From positions 20,543-84,542 of the forward strand of contig JAJXWP010000017.1 of NCBI GenBank assembly GCA_021781575.1: a stretch of 64,000 nucleotides of DNA, given 5' to 3'. Made by a program: the position numbers and the translations under genes. This DNA is from Pseudomonadota bacterium. Its GTDB lineage: Bacteria > Pseudomonadota > Alphaproteobacteria > Rhodospirillales > Magnetospirillaceae. This document shows positions 1-7,495 of this stretch, piece by piece. Under the pieces are notes generated by a model. The model was not told where the DNA came from. It ran no database searches and saw nothing but the letters and a program-made list of their open reading frames with translations. Position 1 is the first letter of the stretch; each line of letters opens with the position of its first letter.

Positions 1-325
1 GGTCGCGCGCGAACCGCAAATTCATCTGTCCCAAAAGGAACATGACAATATCGTAATCCCAGATGGTCGGCTGTCCGAAATCTTGATGCGGGCGAATTTG
101 TATATACAATTCCCCATACTCGTATTTCTTGTCATTGTAGCGAATATTCTTTGACAGACTGACTATCGGCCGCTCCAGTGCGTCTCGCTGGTCGCGCAGC
201 GGTACACCCGGAAGCGCATCAAATAGAATGTCGAATTCGAGCTGCCGGCGCTCAAGGTCGTTCGCAGTCGCGGCATCAACCGGGACTGCGGGGGCGGCTT
301 CCGCCGCCCGCGAGTCGACTACCAT
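1..325 (-). CDS. Replication initiator protein A family (RPA-like), partial, C-terminus beyond the left edge
   Basis: The reading frame is open from an ATG at 325 to the window edge (108 codons). It contains the signature 'ERPIVSLSKN' followed by 'IQIRPHQDFGQPTIWDYDI'. This resembles the replication initiator A family of alphaproteobacterial plasmids and integrative elements, which recognises an origin and starts replication of the element. An in-frame TGA at 332-334 lies three codons upstream, so the ATG at 325 is the only plausible start. It sits 6 bases after the stop of the helix-turn-helix gene and is probably co-transcribed with it. Family assignment is by eye from the N-terminal third; the rest is not visible. 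Confidence 0.7.
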   Translation of the reverse strand, partial: MVVDSRAAEAAPAVPVDAATANDLERRQLEFDILFDALPGVPLRDQRDALERPIVSLSKNIRYNDKKYEYGELYIQIRPHQDFGQPTIWDYDIVMFLLGQMNLRFARD

Positions 326-331
326 CGCCCG

Positions 332-691
332 TCACTCGGCATCGACAGTCTTGCGCGGCCGGCCGCGCGGCCGTCGCGGCTGTGCCGATTCCACCGGTGT
401 TTTTCGTGGCCGGCCGCGTGGCCGCTTTTCAACCGGCGTGCCGGCGGTTGCCGGTGGAGGTACAACTTGCGCGATCAGCGCTTGTAGGGTCGTGCCTTCG
501 AGCCGCGCCATGAGCTCGTCGAGCCGGTGGAGACCAAAGATATTGGATTTGCCGGCCTTCCCGCGCGGCAACAAAGCCGGGGGGATACGACCGAGGGTTG
601 ATGACTTGATTTTCGTGTATGCAGCGGCCTGGTCGAGAGTTAGCCAGCGCTCCGGTAGCGGCACAAAATCATCAGTAGAATTGGGGCACAC
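332..691 (-). CDS. Helix-turn-helix DNA-binding protein with two C-terminal AT-hooks
   Basis: 119 aa. Residues 15-65 ('WLTLDQAAAYTKIKSSTLGR' and following) look like an AlpA/excisionase-type winged helix-turn-helix. The C-terminus has two near-identical AT-hook motifs, KRPRGRPRK (89-97) and RRPRGRPRK (106-114), which bind the minor groove of AT-rich DNA. Position between integrase and replication initiator suggests an excisionase or a regulator of element replication. It could also be an accessory initiator binding an AT-rich origin. The DNA encoding the two hooks is itself a direct repeat. Start chosen as the only ATG placing the helix-turn-helix near the N-terminus; function beyond DNA binding is inference. 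Confidence 0.65.
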   Translation of the reverse strand: MCPNSTDDFVPLPERWLTLDQAAAYTKIKSSTLGRIPPALLPRGKAGKSNIFGLHRLDELMARLEGTTLQALIAQVVPPPATAGTPVEKRPRGRPRKTPVESAQPRRPRGRPRKTVDAE

Positions 692-884
692 GTTGGGCCT
701 CGTGAGAATCGAGTCTCAGAGACCCCGGCTTGACCCAACGGGCTGCCGCGCGGCGTCATGCCGCTGCGACGAAGTGCAGGCTGTAGCTGCACGGGGACGG
801 CGCGAACCGTCTCCCAAAAATTCGCAAAAAACACGAGATATCGCAACCAAAAAATGCAGTCACATGCCATGGCACGCGACAATA

Positions 885-1904
885 TTACCCCAGCTTCTTC
901 GCCAACGTCGGCGCATGCAGGTGTGTGTAACGCTTGAGCATCGAAAACGACTTGTGACCGGTGATACTGGCCACTTCCATCATCTCCAAGCCGCGCTCGA
1001 ACAGCCGTGACGTCGCCTCGTGCCTCAGATCGTGGAACCGTAGCCCGGCGATGCCAGCACGAGTGCAGCAGCGCCGGAACCGCATCTTGAAGGCGTTCTG
1101 ATCGATCGGGAACACCATGCCGCTCATGTGGCGTGGCAGACCTTCGAAGATTTGGACGGCGCGAGTGGACAGTGGCACAACCCGCTTGTCGCCATTCTTT
1201 GTGTCGTGCAGCACCGCGACCGGTTTGCGAAGGTCAACGTCGGCCCATTTCAACCCGAGGATTTCGCCCTGCCGCATCGCCGTTTCGATGGCCAAGCGGA
1301 CGATCGCCCCCATCCAGGAATCGCGGTCGGCGTCACAGGCGGCCAGCAGGCGATCTTCCTCCGTCTTGCCGTCATCGCCCGGCGTTGGGTCGAGTCGTCG
1401 TTCGCGCGCCGGGTCCGCCTTCGGCCGCTTCACCAGGTGGACGGGATTTTCCGCCAGGTTGATGCCCCACTCCTTGCGGCCGTGCTCGATGATCGCGTGC
1501 CAGGAATTCAGCTCCCGGATGACCGTGCCGGCGGCGACCTCCTTCAGCCGCGTATTGCGCCACTCGGCAAAGTCCTGGCTCTTCACGGTCGCTGCCGCAT
1601 GCTTGGCAATGCGTGAGCGCTTCATCTGCTGGAGCCGTAGGCGTTCCTGGGCAACGCCCTTGTGACCGGGCGTCACTTCCTCAAGGTAGCGGTCGATCAA
1701 TTCGGCCAGAGTGGTTTGATGGGCAGCCGTCCGGTCGACGAACACGCCATCGTCCATTTCGCGTTCGATCTTCCTGGCCCACCGGTCAGCGTCGGTCTTC
1801 CGGTCGAAGGTCTGGCTCTGGGGTGGATAGCCCTTGCGGCGGACCTTCACCTGGTAGCCGATGACCTGGCCCCGGTCGTTCTTGCGCTCACAAATGGTCG
1901 CCAT
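885..1904 (-). CDS. Tyrosine recombinase / phage-type integrase
   Basis: 339 aa. The C-terminal catalytic domain carries the full tyrosine recombinase set: Arg211 (in TAMRQGE), His291-x-x-Arg294 (in FHDLRHEATS), His317 (GHKS) and the nucleophile Tyr326 (LKRYTHL). An N-terminal arm-binding region and SAM-like core-binding domain (about 60-150) precede it. The frame stays open upstream through the tRNA gene, but the ATG at 1904 begins a normal integrase N-terminus, so the longer version is rejected. It catalyses site-specific insertion and excision of the element, most likely at the adjacent tRNA-Glu. All catalytic residues are intact, so it could be active. Confidence 0.92.
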   Translation of the reverse strand: MATICERKNDRGQVIGYQVKVRRKGYPPQSQTFDRKTDADRWARKIEREMDDGVFVDRTAAHQTTLAELIDRYLEEVTPGHKGVAQERLRLQQMKRSRIAKHAAATVKSQDFAEWRNTRLKEVAAGTVIRELNSWHAIIEHGRKEWGINLAENPVHLVKRPKADPARERRLDPTPGDDGKTEEDRLLAACDADRDSWMGAIVRLAIETAMRQGEILGLKWADVDLRKPVAVLHDTKNGDKRVVPLSTRAVQIFEGLPRHMSGMVFPIDQNAFKMRFRRCCTRAGIAGLRFHDLRHEATSRLFERGLEMMEVASITGHKSFSMLKRYTHLHAPTLAKKLG

Positions 1905-1970
1905 GACACCCCTCCGCGCGGTGGCTGCGAAGTCAAGTGTCCCGGATTTGTCCCGGAAATTCAAGATGTC

Positions 1971-2046
1971 TGGCGTCCCCAAGGGGATTCGAACCCCTGT
2001 TACCGCCGTGAAAGGGCGGTGTCCTAGGCCTCTAGACGATGGGGAC
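1971..2046 (-). tRNA. tRNA-Glu (anticodon TTC), with encoded CCA
   Basis: A complete cloverleaf can be folded. The acceptor stem is GTCCCCA/TGGGGAC with discriminator G and encoded CCA. The anticodon stem CCGCC/GGCGG holds the loop CTTTCAC, so the anticodon is TTC, read as glutamate. The T-arm is AGGGG-TTCGAAT-CCCCT. Its 3' half is the probable attachment site of the integrase next to it; the insertion leaves the tRNA intact. Confidence 0.96.
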
Positions 2047-2111
2047 ATCGCGAGGGAGCGTCTTGATAGCCTCGCTCGACGGCAAAATCAATGGATTTGT
2101 GGGGGCGCGCG

Positions 2112-3893
2112 TCAGCGGACCGGGGCGGCGTCCTCGATGAACATTTGGACCTTGGTATTGCCTTGCCAATTGTCGATGCGGAGCGTGCCCGCCAGGTGCA
2201 TCGGCGTGCCGTCGTTGGCCAGCAGCGCCTGGCCCAGGTCCGAGTCGGCGGCGCGGAAGGCGATGGCTTTCAGGCGTCCGCCGCCGCGCCCGGCGAGGGC
2301 ACAGGAAATATGCCCCATGCCCACCACCCGCGGCGCCACGACGCGGGCGCCCATGATGGCAAAGCGCGGTTCGCTGTTGCCCGACCCGAACGGCCCCAGC
2401 CGCCGCAGGGTCTCCACCAGTTCGACGGTGGCACCGCCCGGGTCCAACGCGCAGTCCAGTTCCAGCACGGGGCGCAGCGGGCCTGCCAGTTGCCGGGCCA
2501 GCCGATCGCCTAGAAACCGCCGCAACTCGTCCAGTCGGTCGCGAGCCACGGTGAACCCCGCCGCCATGGCGTGGCCGCCGCCCTTGAGCAGCAGGCCGGC
2601 CTGGCGCGCGGCGATGATCGCCGCACCCAGATCCAATCCCGGAACGGAGCGGCCCGAGCCTTTGCCCTCGGCGCCTGCCAGCGCGATCACACAAGCCGGG
2701 CGGTTATAGCGCTCCTTCAGGCGGCCGGCGATGATGCCGATGACACCGGGATGCCATCCCTCGCCCGCCGCCACCACCAGCGGCAGACCGTCGTCCTCGG
2801 CCCGGCCTTCCACCTGCTCGATGGCGGCCAGCAGGACCGCCGCCTCGATCTCCTGCCGTTCCTTGTTATAGCCGTCGAGCAACTGGGCGACCCGTAACGC
2901 CTCGACCGGATCATCGGTGGTCAGCAGGCGCACGCCCAAGTCCGCCTGCCCCACCCGGCCGCCGGCATTGACCCTGGGCCCCAGCACATAGCCCAGGTGG
3001 AACGCCTCGGGCCGTTCGCGCACGCCGCCCAGGTCGGCCAGGGCGGCTATGCCGGGGTTTGCCCGCCTTGCCAGAACCTTCAGTCCCTGGGTGACCAGGG
3101 CGCGATTGACGCCGACCAGCGGCACCACGTCGCAGACGGTGCCGAGCGCCACGATATCCAGCCACTGCATCAGGTCCGGTGGTTGCCGCCCGGCAAACCA
3201 GCCGACGTCGCGCAAGGCCTTGTGCAGCCCCACCGCCAGCAGGAACGCCACGCCGACGGCGGCCAGTTGTCCGTGGGGGCTGGTCTCGTCCAGCCGATTG
3301 GGGTTGACCACGGCGACGGCTTGCGGCAGCGCCGCTTCCGCCTCGTGATGATCGACCACGATGACATCCAGGCCGGCCGCCGCCGCACCGGCCAACGCCT
3401 CGAACGCGGTGATGCCGCAATCGACGGTAACCACCACGGCGGCGCCGGCTGCCTTCAGTTGCAGCAGCGCCGGAAGGTTAGGCCCGTAGCCCTCGGTCAT
3501 GCGATCCGGTATGTGGACCGCCACCGGGGCTCCGGCGGCCTTGAAATATCGCAGCAGCAGCGCCGAGGCGGTCGCTCCATCGACGTCGTAATCACCGAAA
3601 ACGCCGATCGTTTGCCCTTGCCTCACCGCCCGTACCAGCCGGTCTACCGCCACATCCATGTCACGCAGATGGAATGGATCGGGCAGCAGCTCGCGCAGCG
3701 TCGGGTTGAGGAATCGTGGCGCATCCTCTAGTCCGACGCGTCGCGCCGCCAGGACGCGACCCACCACATCGGGCAATCCCAGCCGCTGGCACATGGTCAG
3801 GGCCAATCGCTCGTCGGTCGGCGTCACCTGCCAGCGGCGGCCGGTCAGCGACTGCTCGACCCCGAGAAAGGCCGCCCCGGCCTCGGTCGACAT
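2112..3893 (-). CDS. recJ: Single-stranded-DNA-specific exonuclease RecJ
   Basis: 593 aa, normal length for RecJ. The DHH phosphoesterase core is complete: motif I DYDVDG at 101-106, DCG at 158-160, DHH at 181-183 and the 'GTVCDVVPL' motif at 251-259. The DHHA1 domain follows with 'GGGHAMAAGF', then the OB-fold region. It is a Mn/Mg-dependent 5'-3' exonuclease on single-stranded DNA in recombination and mismatch or base-excision repair. It is the last gene of the alaC-like/hom/glpX/recJ minus-strand series, 5 bases after glpX, an arrangement common in alphaproteobacteria. Its 3' end is 66 bases from the tRNA-Glu gene. Confidence 0.96.
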   Translation of the reverse strand: MSTEAGAAFLGVEQSLTGRRWQVTPTDERLALTMCQRLGLPDVVGRVLAARRVGLEDAPRFLNPTLRELLPDPFHLRDMDVAVDRLVRAVRQGQTIGVFGDYDVDGATASALLLRYFKAAGAPVAVHIPDRMTEGYGPNLPALLQLKAAGAAVVVTVDCGITAFEALAGAAAAGLDVIVVDHHEAEAALPQAVAVVNPNRLDETSPHGQLAAVGVAFLLAVGLHKALRDVGWFAGRQPPDLMQWLDIVALGTVCDVVPLVGVNRALVTQGLKVLARRANPGIAALADLGGVRERPEAFHLGYVLGPRVNAGGRVGQADLGVRLLTTDDPVEALRVAQLLDGYNKERQEIEAAVLLAAIEQVEGRAEDDGLPLVVAAGEGWHPGVIGIIAGRLKERYNRPACVIALAGAEGKGSGRSVPGLDLGAAIIAARQAGLLLKGGGHAMAAGFTVARDRLDELRRFLGDRLARQLAGPLRPVLELDCALDPGGATVELVETLRRLGPFGSGNSEPRFAIMGARVVAPRVVGMGHISCALAGRGGGRLKAIAFRAADSDLGQALLANDGTPMHLAGTLRIDNWQGNTKVQMFIEDAAPVR

Positions 3894-3898
3894 CGGGA

Positions 3899-4903
3899 TC
3901 AGCGCCCAAGCCAGCCGTGGCCGGCCTTACGCTCCGAGTCGTGCTGCGCTTCGATGAAGCGGATGGTTCCGGTGGTCGAGCGGACGACCATGGAATGGGT
4001 GGTGGCCCGCCCCTTCGTCCGGCGCACCCCGCGCAGGATTACCCCGTCGGTGACGCCGGTGGCGGCAAACATCACGTCGCCTTTCGCCATCTCGGTCATG
4101 TCGTATTTATGGGCAAGATCGGTGATGCCGCAGCGAAGCGCCCGGTTGCGGTCGTCGTCGTTGCGGCAGACCAGCCGCCCCTGCATCTGTCCGCCCATGC
4201 AAGCCAGCGCCGCCGACGCCAGAACGCCCTCCCGCGCGCCGCCAACGCCGACATACATGTCGACGCCGGTATCGGGCAAAGCTGTAGCGATGACCCCCGA
4301 AACGTCGCCGTCGGCGATCAGCATCACCCGCGCCCCCGCTTCACGCACCTTGTCGATCAGGTCTTCGTGGCGCGGACGGTCGAGAATGCAGATCAGCAGG
4401 TCGGAGACGGGAACCTCCTTGGCCCGTGCCAGGTTCTTGAGGTTGTTGAGCGGTGTTTCGTCCAGGTCGACGACGCCGGGCGGCAATCCCGGCCCGACGG
4501 CGATCTTGTCCATGTAGACGGCCGGTACGGTGAGGAAAGCCCCCTGCCCCGCCATCGCCATCACCGCCAAGGCGTTGTAGCCGCCCTGGGCGCAGATGGT
4601 CGAACCCTCGAGGGGCGACAGGATGATGTCGATGGTCGGCTCACCGTCGGCGGCACCGACAGTCTGGCCGTTGAACAGCAACTCCGCCTCACCCGGCTCA
4701 CCTTCACCGATAATCACCGTGCCGCGGACATTGAGAGTGTTGAGGGCAGCCTGCATGGCCGCCACCGCGGCCTCGTCGGCGGCACGCTCGTCGCCCCGCC
4801 CCATCAGCCGCGACGCCGCCAACGCCGTCGCCTCGGTGATCCGCACCGCCTCCAACGCCAGATTGCGGTCCATGGTGGAAGAGAAGCCGTGGGACTTGGG
4901 CAT
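3899..4903 (-). CDS. glpX: Class II fructose-1,6-bisphosphatase GlpX family, with a changed metal-site residue
   Basis: 334 aa, full length for GlpX. Conserved blocks are visible: MGRGDERAADEAAV, IGEGEPGEAEL, DKIAVGPG, ADGDVSG and GGAREGVL. GlpX dephosphorylates fructose-1,6-bisphosphate in gluconeogenesis, and often sedoheptulose bisphosphate too. The usual metal-binding block DPLEGT/DPIEGT reads SPLEGST here, with Ser (codon 4616-4618) where the metal-ligand Asp is normally found, and the usual GE..DEAPML block is also divergent. Activity may be altered or lost. The nominal start ATG is 4903; a second ATG at 4873 begins the conserved MDRNLALE. The gene lies 2 bases after hom. Confidence 0.88.
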   Translation of the reverse strand: MPKSHGFSSTMDRNLALEAVRITEATALAASRLMGRGDERAADEAAVAAMQAALNTLNVRGTVIIGEGEPGEAELLFNGQTVGAADGEPTIDIILSPLEGSTICAQGGYNALAVMAMAGQGAFLTVPAVYMDKIAVGPGLPPGVVDLDETPLNNLKNLARAKEVPVSDLLICILDRPRHEDLIDKVREAGARVMLIADGDVSGVIATALPDTGVDMYVGVGGAREGVLASAALACMGGQMQGRLVCRNDDDRNRALRCGITDLAHKYDMTEMAKGDVMFAATGVTDGVILRGVRRTKGRATTHSMVVRSTTGTIRFIEAQHDSERKAGHGWLGR

Positions 4904-4905
4904 GT

Positions 4906-6192
4906 TCAGAACGCCTCGATGCGAATCAGCCGCGGGGGCTCGACCACGGCTTCGATGGCCTTGATGCGCTCGATCGCCCGCTTCATCGCCGCCTCGCGGG
5001 TATCGTGGACGGTCATCACCACCGGCACGGTCTCGCCCGGCGCCCGGCCACGCTGCAGGATCGCTTCCATCGACACCTGCTCGTCGCGCAAGGCGGCGGC
5101 GATCTCGGCGAAGACGCCGGGGCGGTCGAGCAGCATCAGGCGGATATAGTATTCACCACAATGGTCGTCCATCGGCGACACCTGCAGCGGCTGCAGCCGG
5201 TCGGCCGGCACACCGAAGGTCGGTGCGCGCCGTCCGGCGGCGATGTCGACGATGTCGGCCGCCACCGCCGAAGCGGTCGGTCCAGCACCGGCACCCCGGC
5301 CTTCGAACACCGTACGGCCGACGAAATCTCCCTCGGCCACCACGGCATTGAACACGCCGTCGACCCGCCCGATGGACGAAGCGATCGGCACCATGCAGGG
5401 ATGCACCCGCTGCTCGATGCCGCAATCGGTGCGGCGCGCGATGCCCAGCAGCTTGATGCGGTAGCCCAATTCTTCGGCGAAGCGGATGTCGAGAGCGGAA
5501 ACGTGACGGATGCCCTCGATATGCACCTGGGTGAAGTCCAGGGTGGTGCCGAAGGCCAGGCTGGTCAGGATCGACAGCTTGTGGGCGGCGTCGATCCCGT
5601 CGATATCGAACGACGGATCGGCCTCGGCATAGCCCAGGGCCTGGGCCTCGGCCAGCACCTCGGTGAACTCGCGGCCGGTCTCGCGCATGGTGGTCAGGAT
5701 GTAGTTGCAGGTGCCGTTGAGGATGCCATAGACCTGCTGCAGGCGGTTGCCGGCCAGCCCCTCGCGCAGCGCCTTGATCACCGGGATCCCGCCCGCCACC
5801 GCCGCCTCGAAGGCGAAGGAAACACCCGCCGTCTCGGCCAGGCGGGCCAGCCTCGGGCCGTGATGGGCGATCATCGCCTTGTTGGCGGTGACCACGTTGC
5901 GGCCTCGTTCCAGGGCGGTGGTCACCACGTCCAGGGCGACACCGCCGGAGCCGCCGACCAGTTCGACCAACACGTCATAGTCGGCCTCGCGCGCCATGGC
6001 ACGGGCGTCGGCGAAGAACGGCACCCCGTCCAGCGGCAGGTCGGCGGGCTTTTCCAGCGCGGCGCAGGCCACCACCTGCAACGGGCGGCCGGCGCGGGCG
6101 GCCAACAGGTCGGCCTGTTGCGCCAGCAGGCGGACGGTGCCGCCGCCGACAGTCCCAAGGCCGGCAATGGCAATTTTCAGCGGCGTCATCAT
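4906..6192 (-). CDS. hom: Homoserine dehydrogenase
   Basis: 428 aa. The N-terminal Rossmann domain has GLGTVGGGTVRLL. The catalytic domain shows TANKAMIA, GGIPVIKALREGLAGN, the GILNGTCNYIL block and a YAEADPSFDIDGIDAAHK segment. A C-terminal ACT domain lies at about 350-428 ('YYIRLMLLDRPGVFAEIA'), typical of threonine-feedback-inhibited monofunctional enzymes. It reduces aspartate semialdehyde to homoserine for threonine and methionine synthesis. Its ATG overlaps the stop of the upstream aminotransferase by 4 bases (ATGA), so the two are translationally coupled. Confidence 0.96.
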   Translation of the reverse strand: MMTPLKIAIAGLGTVGGGTVRLLAQQADLLAARAGRPLQVVACAALEKPADLPLDGVPFFADARAMAREADYDVLVELVGGSGGVALDVVTTALERGRNVVTANKAMIAHHGPRLARLAETAGVSFAFEAAVAGGIPVIKALREGLAGNRLQQVYGILNGTCNYILTTMRETGREFTEVLAEAQALGYAEADPSFDIDGIDAAHKLSILTSLAFGTTLDFTQVHIEGIRHVSALDIRFAEELGYRIKLLGIARRTDCGIEQRVHPCMVPIASSIGRVDGVFNAVVAEGDFVGRTVFEGRGAGAGPTASAVAADIVDIAAGRRAPTFGVPADRLQPLQVSPMDDHCGEYYIRLMLLDRPGVFAEIAAALRDEQVSMEAILQRGRAPGETVPVVMTVHDTREAAMKRAIERIKAIEAVVEPPRLIRIEAF

Positions 6193-7412
6193 GATCCCAC
6201 CACGCGCTTGGCTTCGTTCTCTTCCAGGATACGGTCATAGCTGGAGAGGAAGGTCTTGATATTGCGGACCGCCTGGCGGGTCCGATGGCGGTTCTCCACC
6301 AACCCGATGCGGACATGCCCGTCGCCGTATTCGCCGAAGCCGATCCCGGGGGCAACCGCCACCTTGGCCTCGCGCATCAGCAATTTGGAAAACTCCAGCG
6401 AGCCGAGATGGGCGAAGGCCGGCGGAATCGGCGCCCAGGCGAACATGGTGGCCGGCGGACTGGGGACGGTCCAGCCGGCGCTCTCCAGCCCCTCGATCAG
6501 CACGTCACGGCGCGCCTTGTACATCTGGCGGATCTGCTCGACGCAGTCCTGCGGGCCATTGAGGGCCGCCGCCGAGGCCACCTGGATCGGGGTGAACGCC
6601 CCGTAGTCGAGATAGGACTTGATCCGCGACAAGGCGGCGATCAGCGTCTTGTTGCCGGCGGCAAAGCCGATACGCCAGCCGGGCATATTGTAGCTCTTGG
6701 ACATGGAGGTGAATTCGATCGCCACCTCCTTCGCGCCCGGCACTTGCAGGATCGAAGGCGGCGGTGCGATGTCGAAATAAATCTCGGCGTAAGCCAGATC
6801 CGACAGCACGTAGATGCCATGGAAGCGGCAGAAGTCCACCACCTGTCCATAGAAGTCGAGGTCGGCGACCAACGCTGTCGGGTTCGACGGGTAATTGATC
6901 ACCAATGCCACCGGCTTGGGCACGGAATGTTTTACCGCGCGCTCGAGAGCGGTCAGCAGGTCCTTGTCCGGCGTCACCGGCACATGGCGGACCGAGCCTC
7001 CGGCGATGATGAATCCGTAGGGATGTATCGGATAGCTGGGATTGGGCACCAGCAGGATATCGCCGGGACTGGTGATGGCCGAGGCGAGATTGGCAAGCCC
7101 CTCCTTCGAGCCCAGGGTGACGATGCATTCGGACTCGGGGTCCAGGTCGACGTCGAAACGGCGTTGATAATAGCCGGCCAAGGCCTTGCGCAGACCGGGA
7201 ATGCCGCGCGACATGGAATAGCGATGGGCTTTGGGGTTGCGCGCCGCTTCCACCAGCTTGTCGACGATGTGCTGCGGAGTCGGCTGGTCCGGATTGCCCA
7301 TGCCGAAATCGATGATGTCTTCGCCGGCGGCCCGCGCCCGCGCCTTCATTGCATTCACTTCGGCGAAGACATAAGGGGGAAGCCGCTTTATTCGATGAAA
7401 TTCCGTTTCCAT
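6189..7412 (-). CDS. PLP-dependent aminotransferase, AlaC/LL-diaminopimelate aminotransferase-like
   Basis: 407 aa. It is a fold-type I class I/II aminotransferase with the PLP lysine at Lys239 in SMSKSYNMPGWR, the PLP-binding Asp205 (LSDLAYAE) and the NYPSNPTA motif. The family includes E. coli AlaC (glutamate-pyruvate transaminase) and LL-diaminopimelate aminotransferase. Coupling to hom favours a role in alanine or aspartate-family amino acids, but the substrate cannot be read from sequence. The frame is open for another 178 codons upstream; the ATG at 7412 begins the family N-terminus (METEFHRIKRLPPY), so the longer form is rejected. Confidence 0.9.
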   Translation of the reverse strand: METEFHRIKRLPPYVFAEVNAMKARARAAGEDIIDFGMGNPDQPTPQHIVDKLVEAARNPKAHRYSMSRGIPGLRKALAGYYQRRFDVDLDPESECIVTLGSKEGLANLASAITSPGDILLVPNPSYPIHPYGFIIAGGSVRHVPVTPDKDLLTALERAVKHSVPKPVALVINYPSNPTALVADLDFYGQVVDFCRFHGIYVLSDLAYAEIYFDIAPPPSILQVPGAKEVAIEFTSMSKSYNMPGWRIGFAAGNKTLIAALSRIKSYLDYGAFTPIQVASAAALNGPQDCVEQIRQMYKARRDVLIEGLESAGWTVPSPPATMFAWAPIPPAFAHLGSLEFSKLLMREAKVAVAPGIGFGEYGDGHVRIGLVENRHRTRQAVRNIKTFLSSYDRILEENEAKRVVGS

Positions 7413-7495
7413 TTTCCCAACGCCTGTGACCCGGTGAGGCGCCGCCCGGCCGACCGTGCCGCCACCTAAAGGGTGCTTTTTTAGCCTGCCCCGGC

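Larger units (their letters stand above)
1..1970. mobile_element. Right end of an integrative element inserted at tRNA-Glu (left end outside the window)
   Basis: Seen: a tyrosine integrase gene starts 66 bases from the 3' end of a tRNA-Glu gene. It is followed on the same strand by a helix-turn-helix/AT-hook protein and a plasmid-type replication initiator that runs off the left edge. Known: tyrosine integrases of islands and satellites commonly use the 3' end of a tRNA gene as attachment site, with the integrase gene next to it. Inference: the element extends left beyond base 1 and the tRNA 3' end is one attachment site. The second attachment copy is not in the window, so length and cargo are unknown. 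AT-richer patches at 30-170 fit foreign origin. Confidence 0.75.

Noticed and set aside
640..882. Possible 80-aa ORF upstream of the AT-hook gene
   Set aside because: Overlaps the start of the better-supported helix-turn-helix gene in another frame, is Arg/Pro/Cys-biased and lacks a Shine-Dalgarno.
885..2048. Integrase reading frame extended through the tRNA-Glu gene (387 codons)
   Set aside because: The first 48 codons are the antisense-free read of the tRNA and spacer. A normal integrase N-terminus begins at ATG 1904.
7440..7495. Terminator-like CACC-TAAAG-GGTG followed by T6 on the plus strand
   Set aside because: Both flanking genes are on the minus strand, so the T-run is in the wrong orientation; the stem is only 4 bp.
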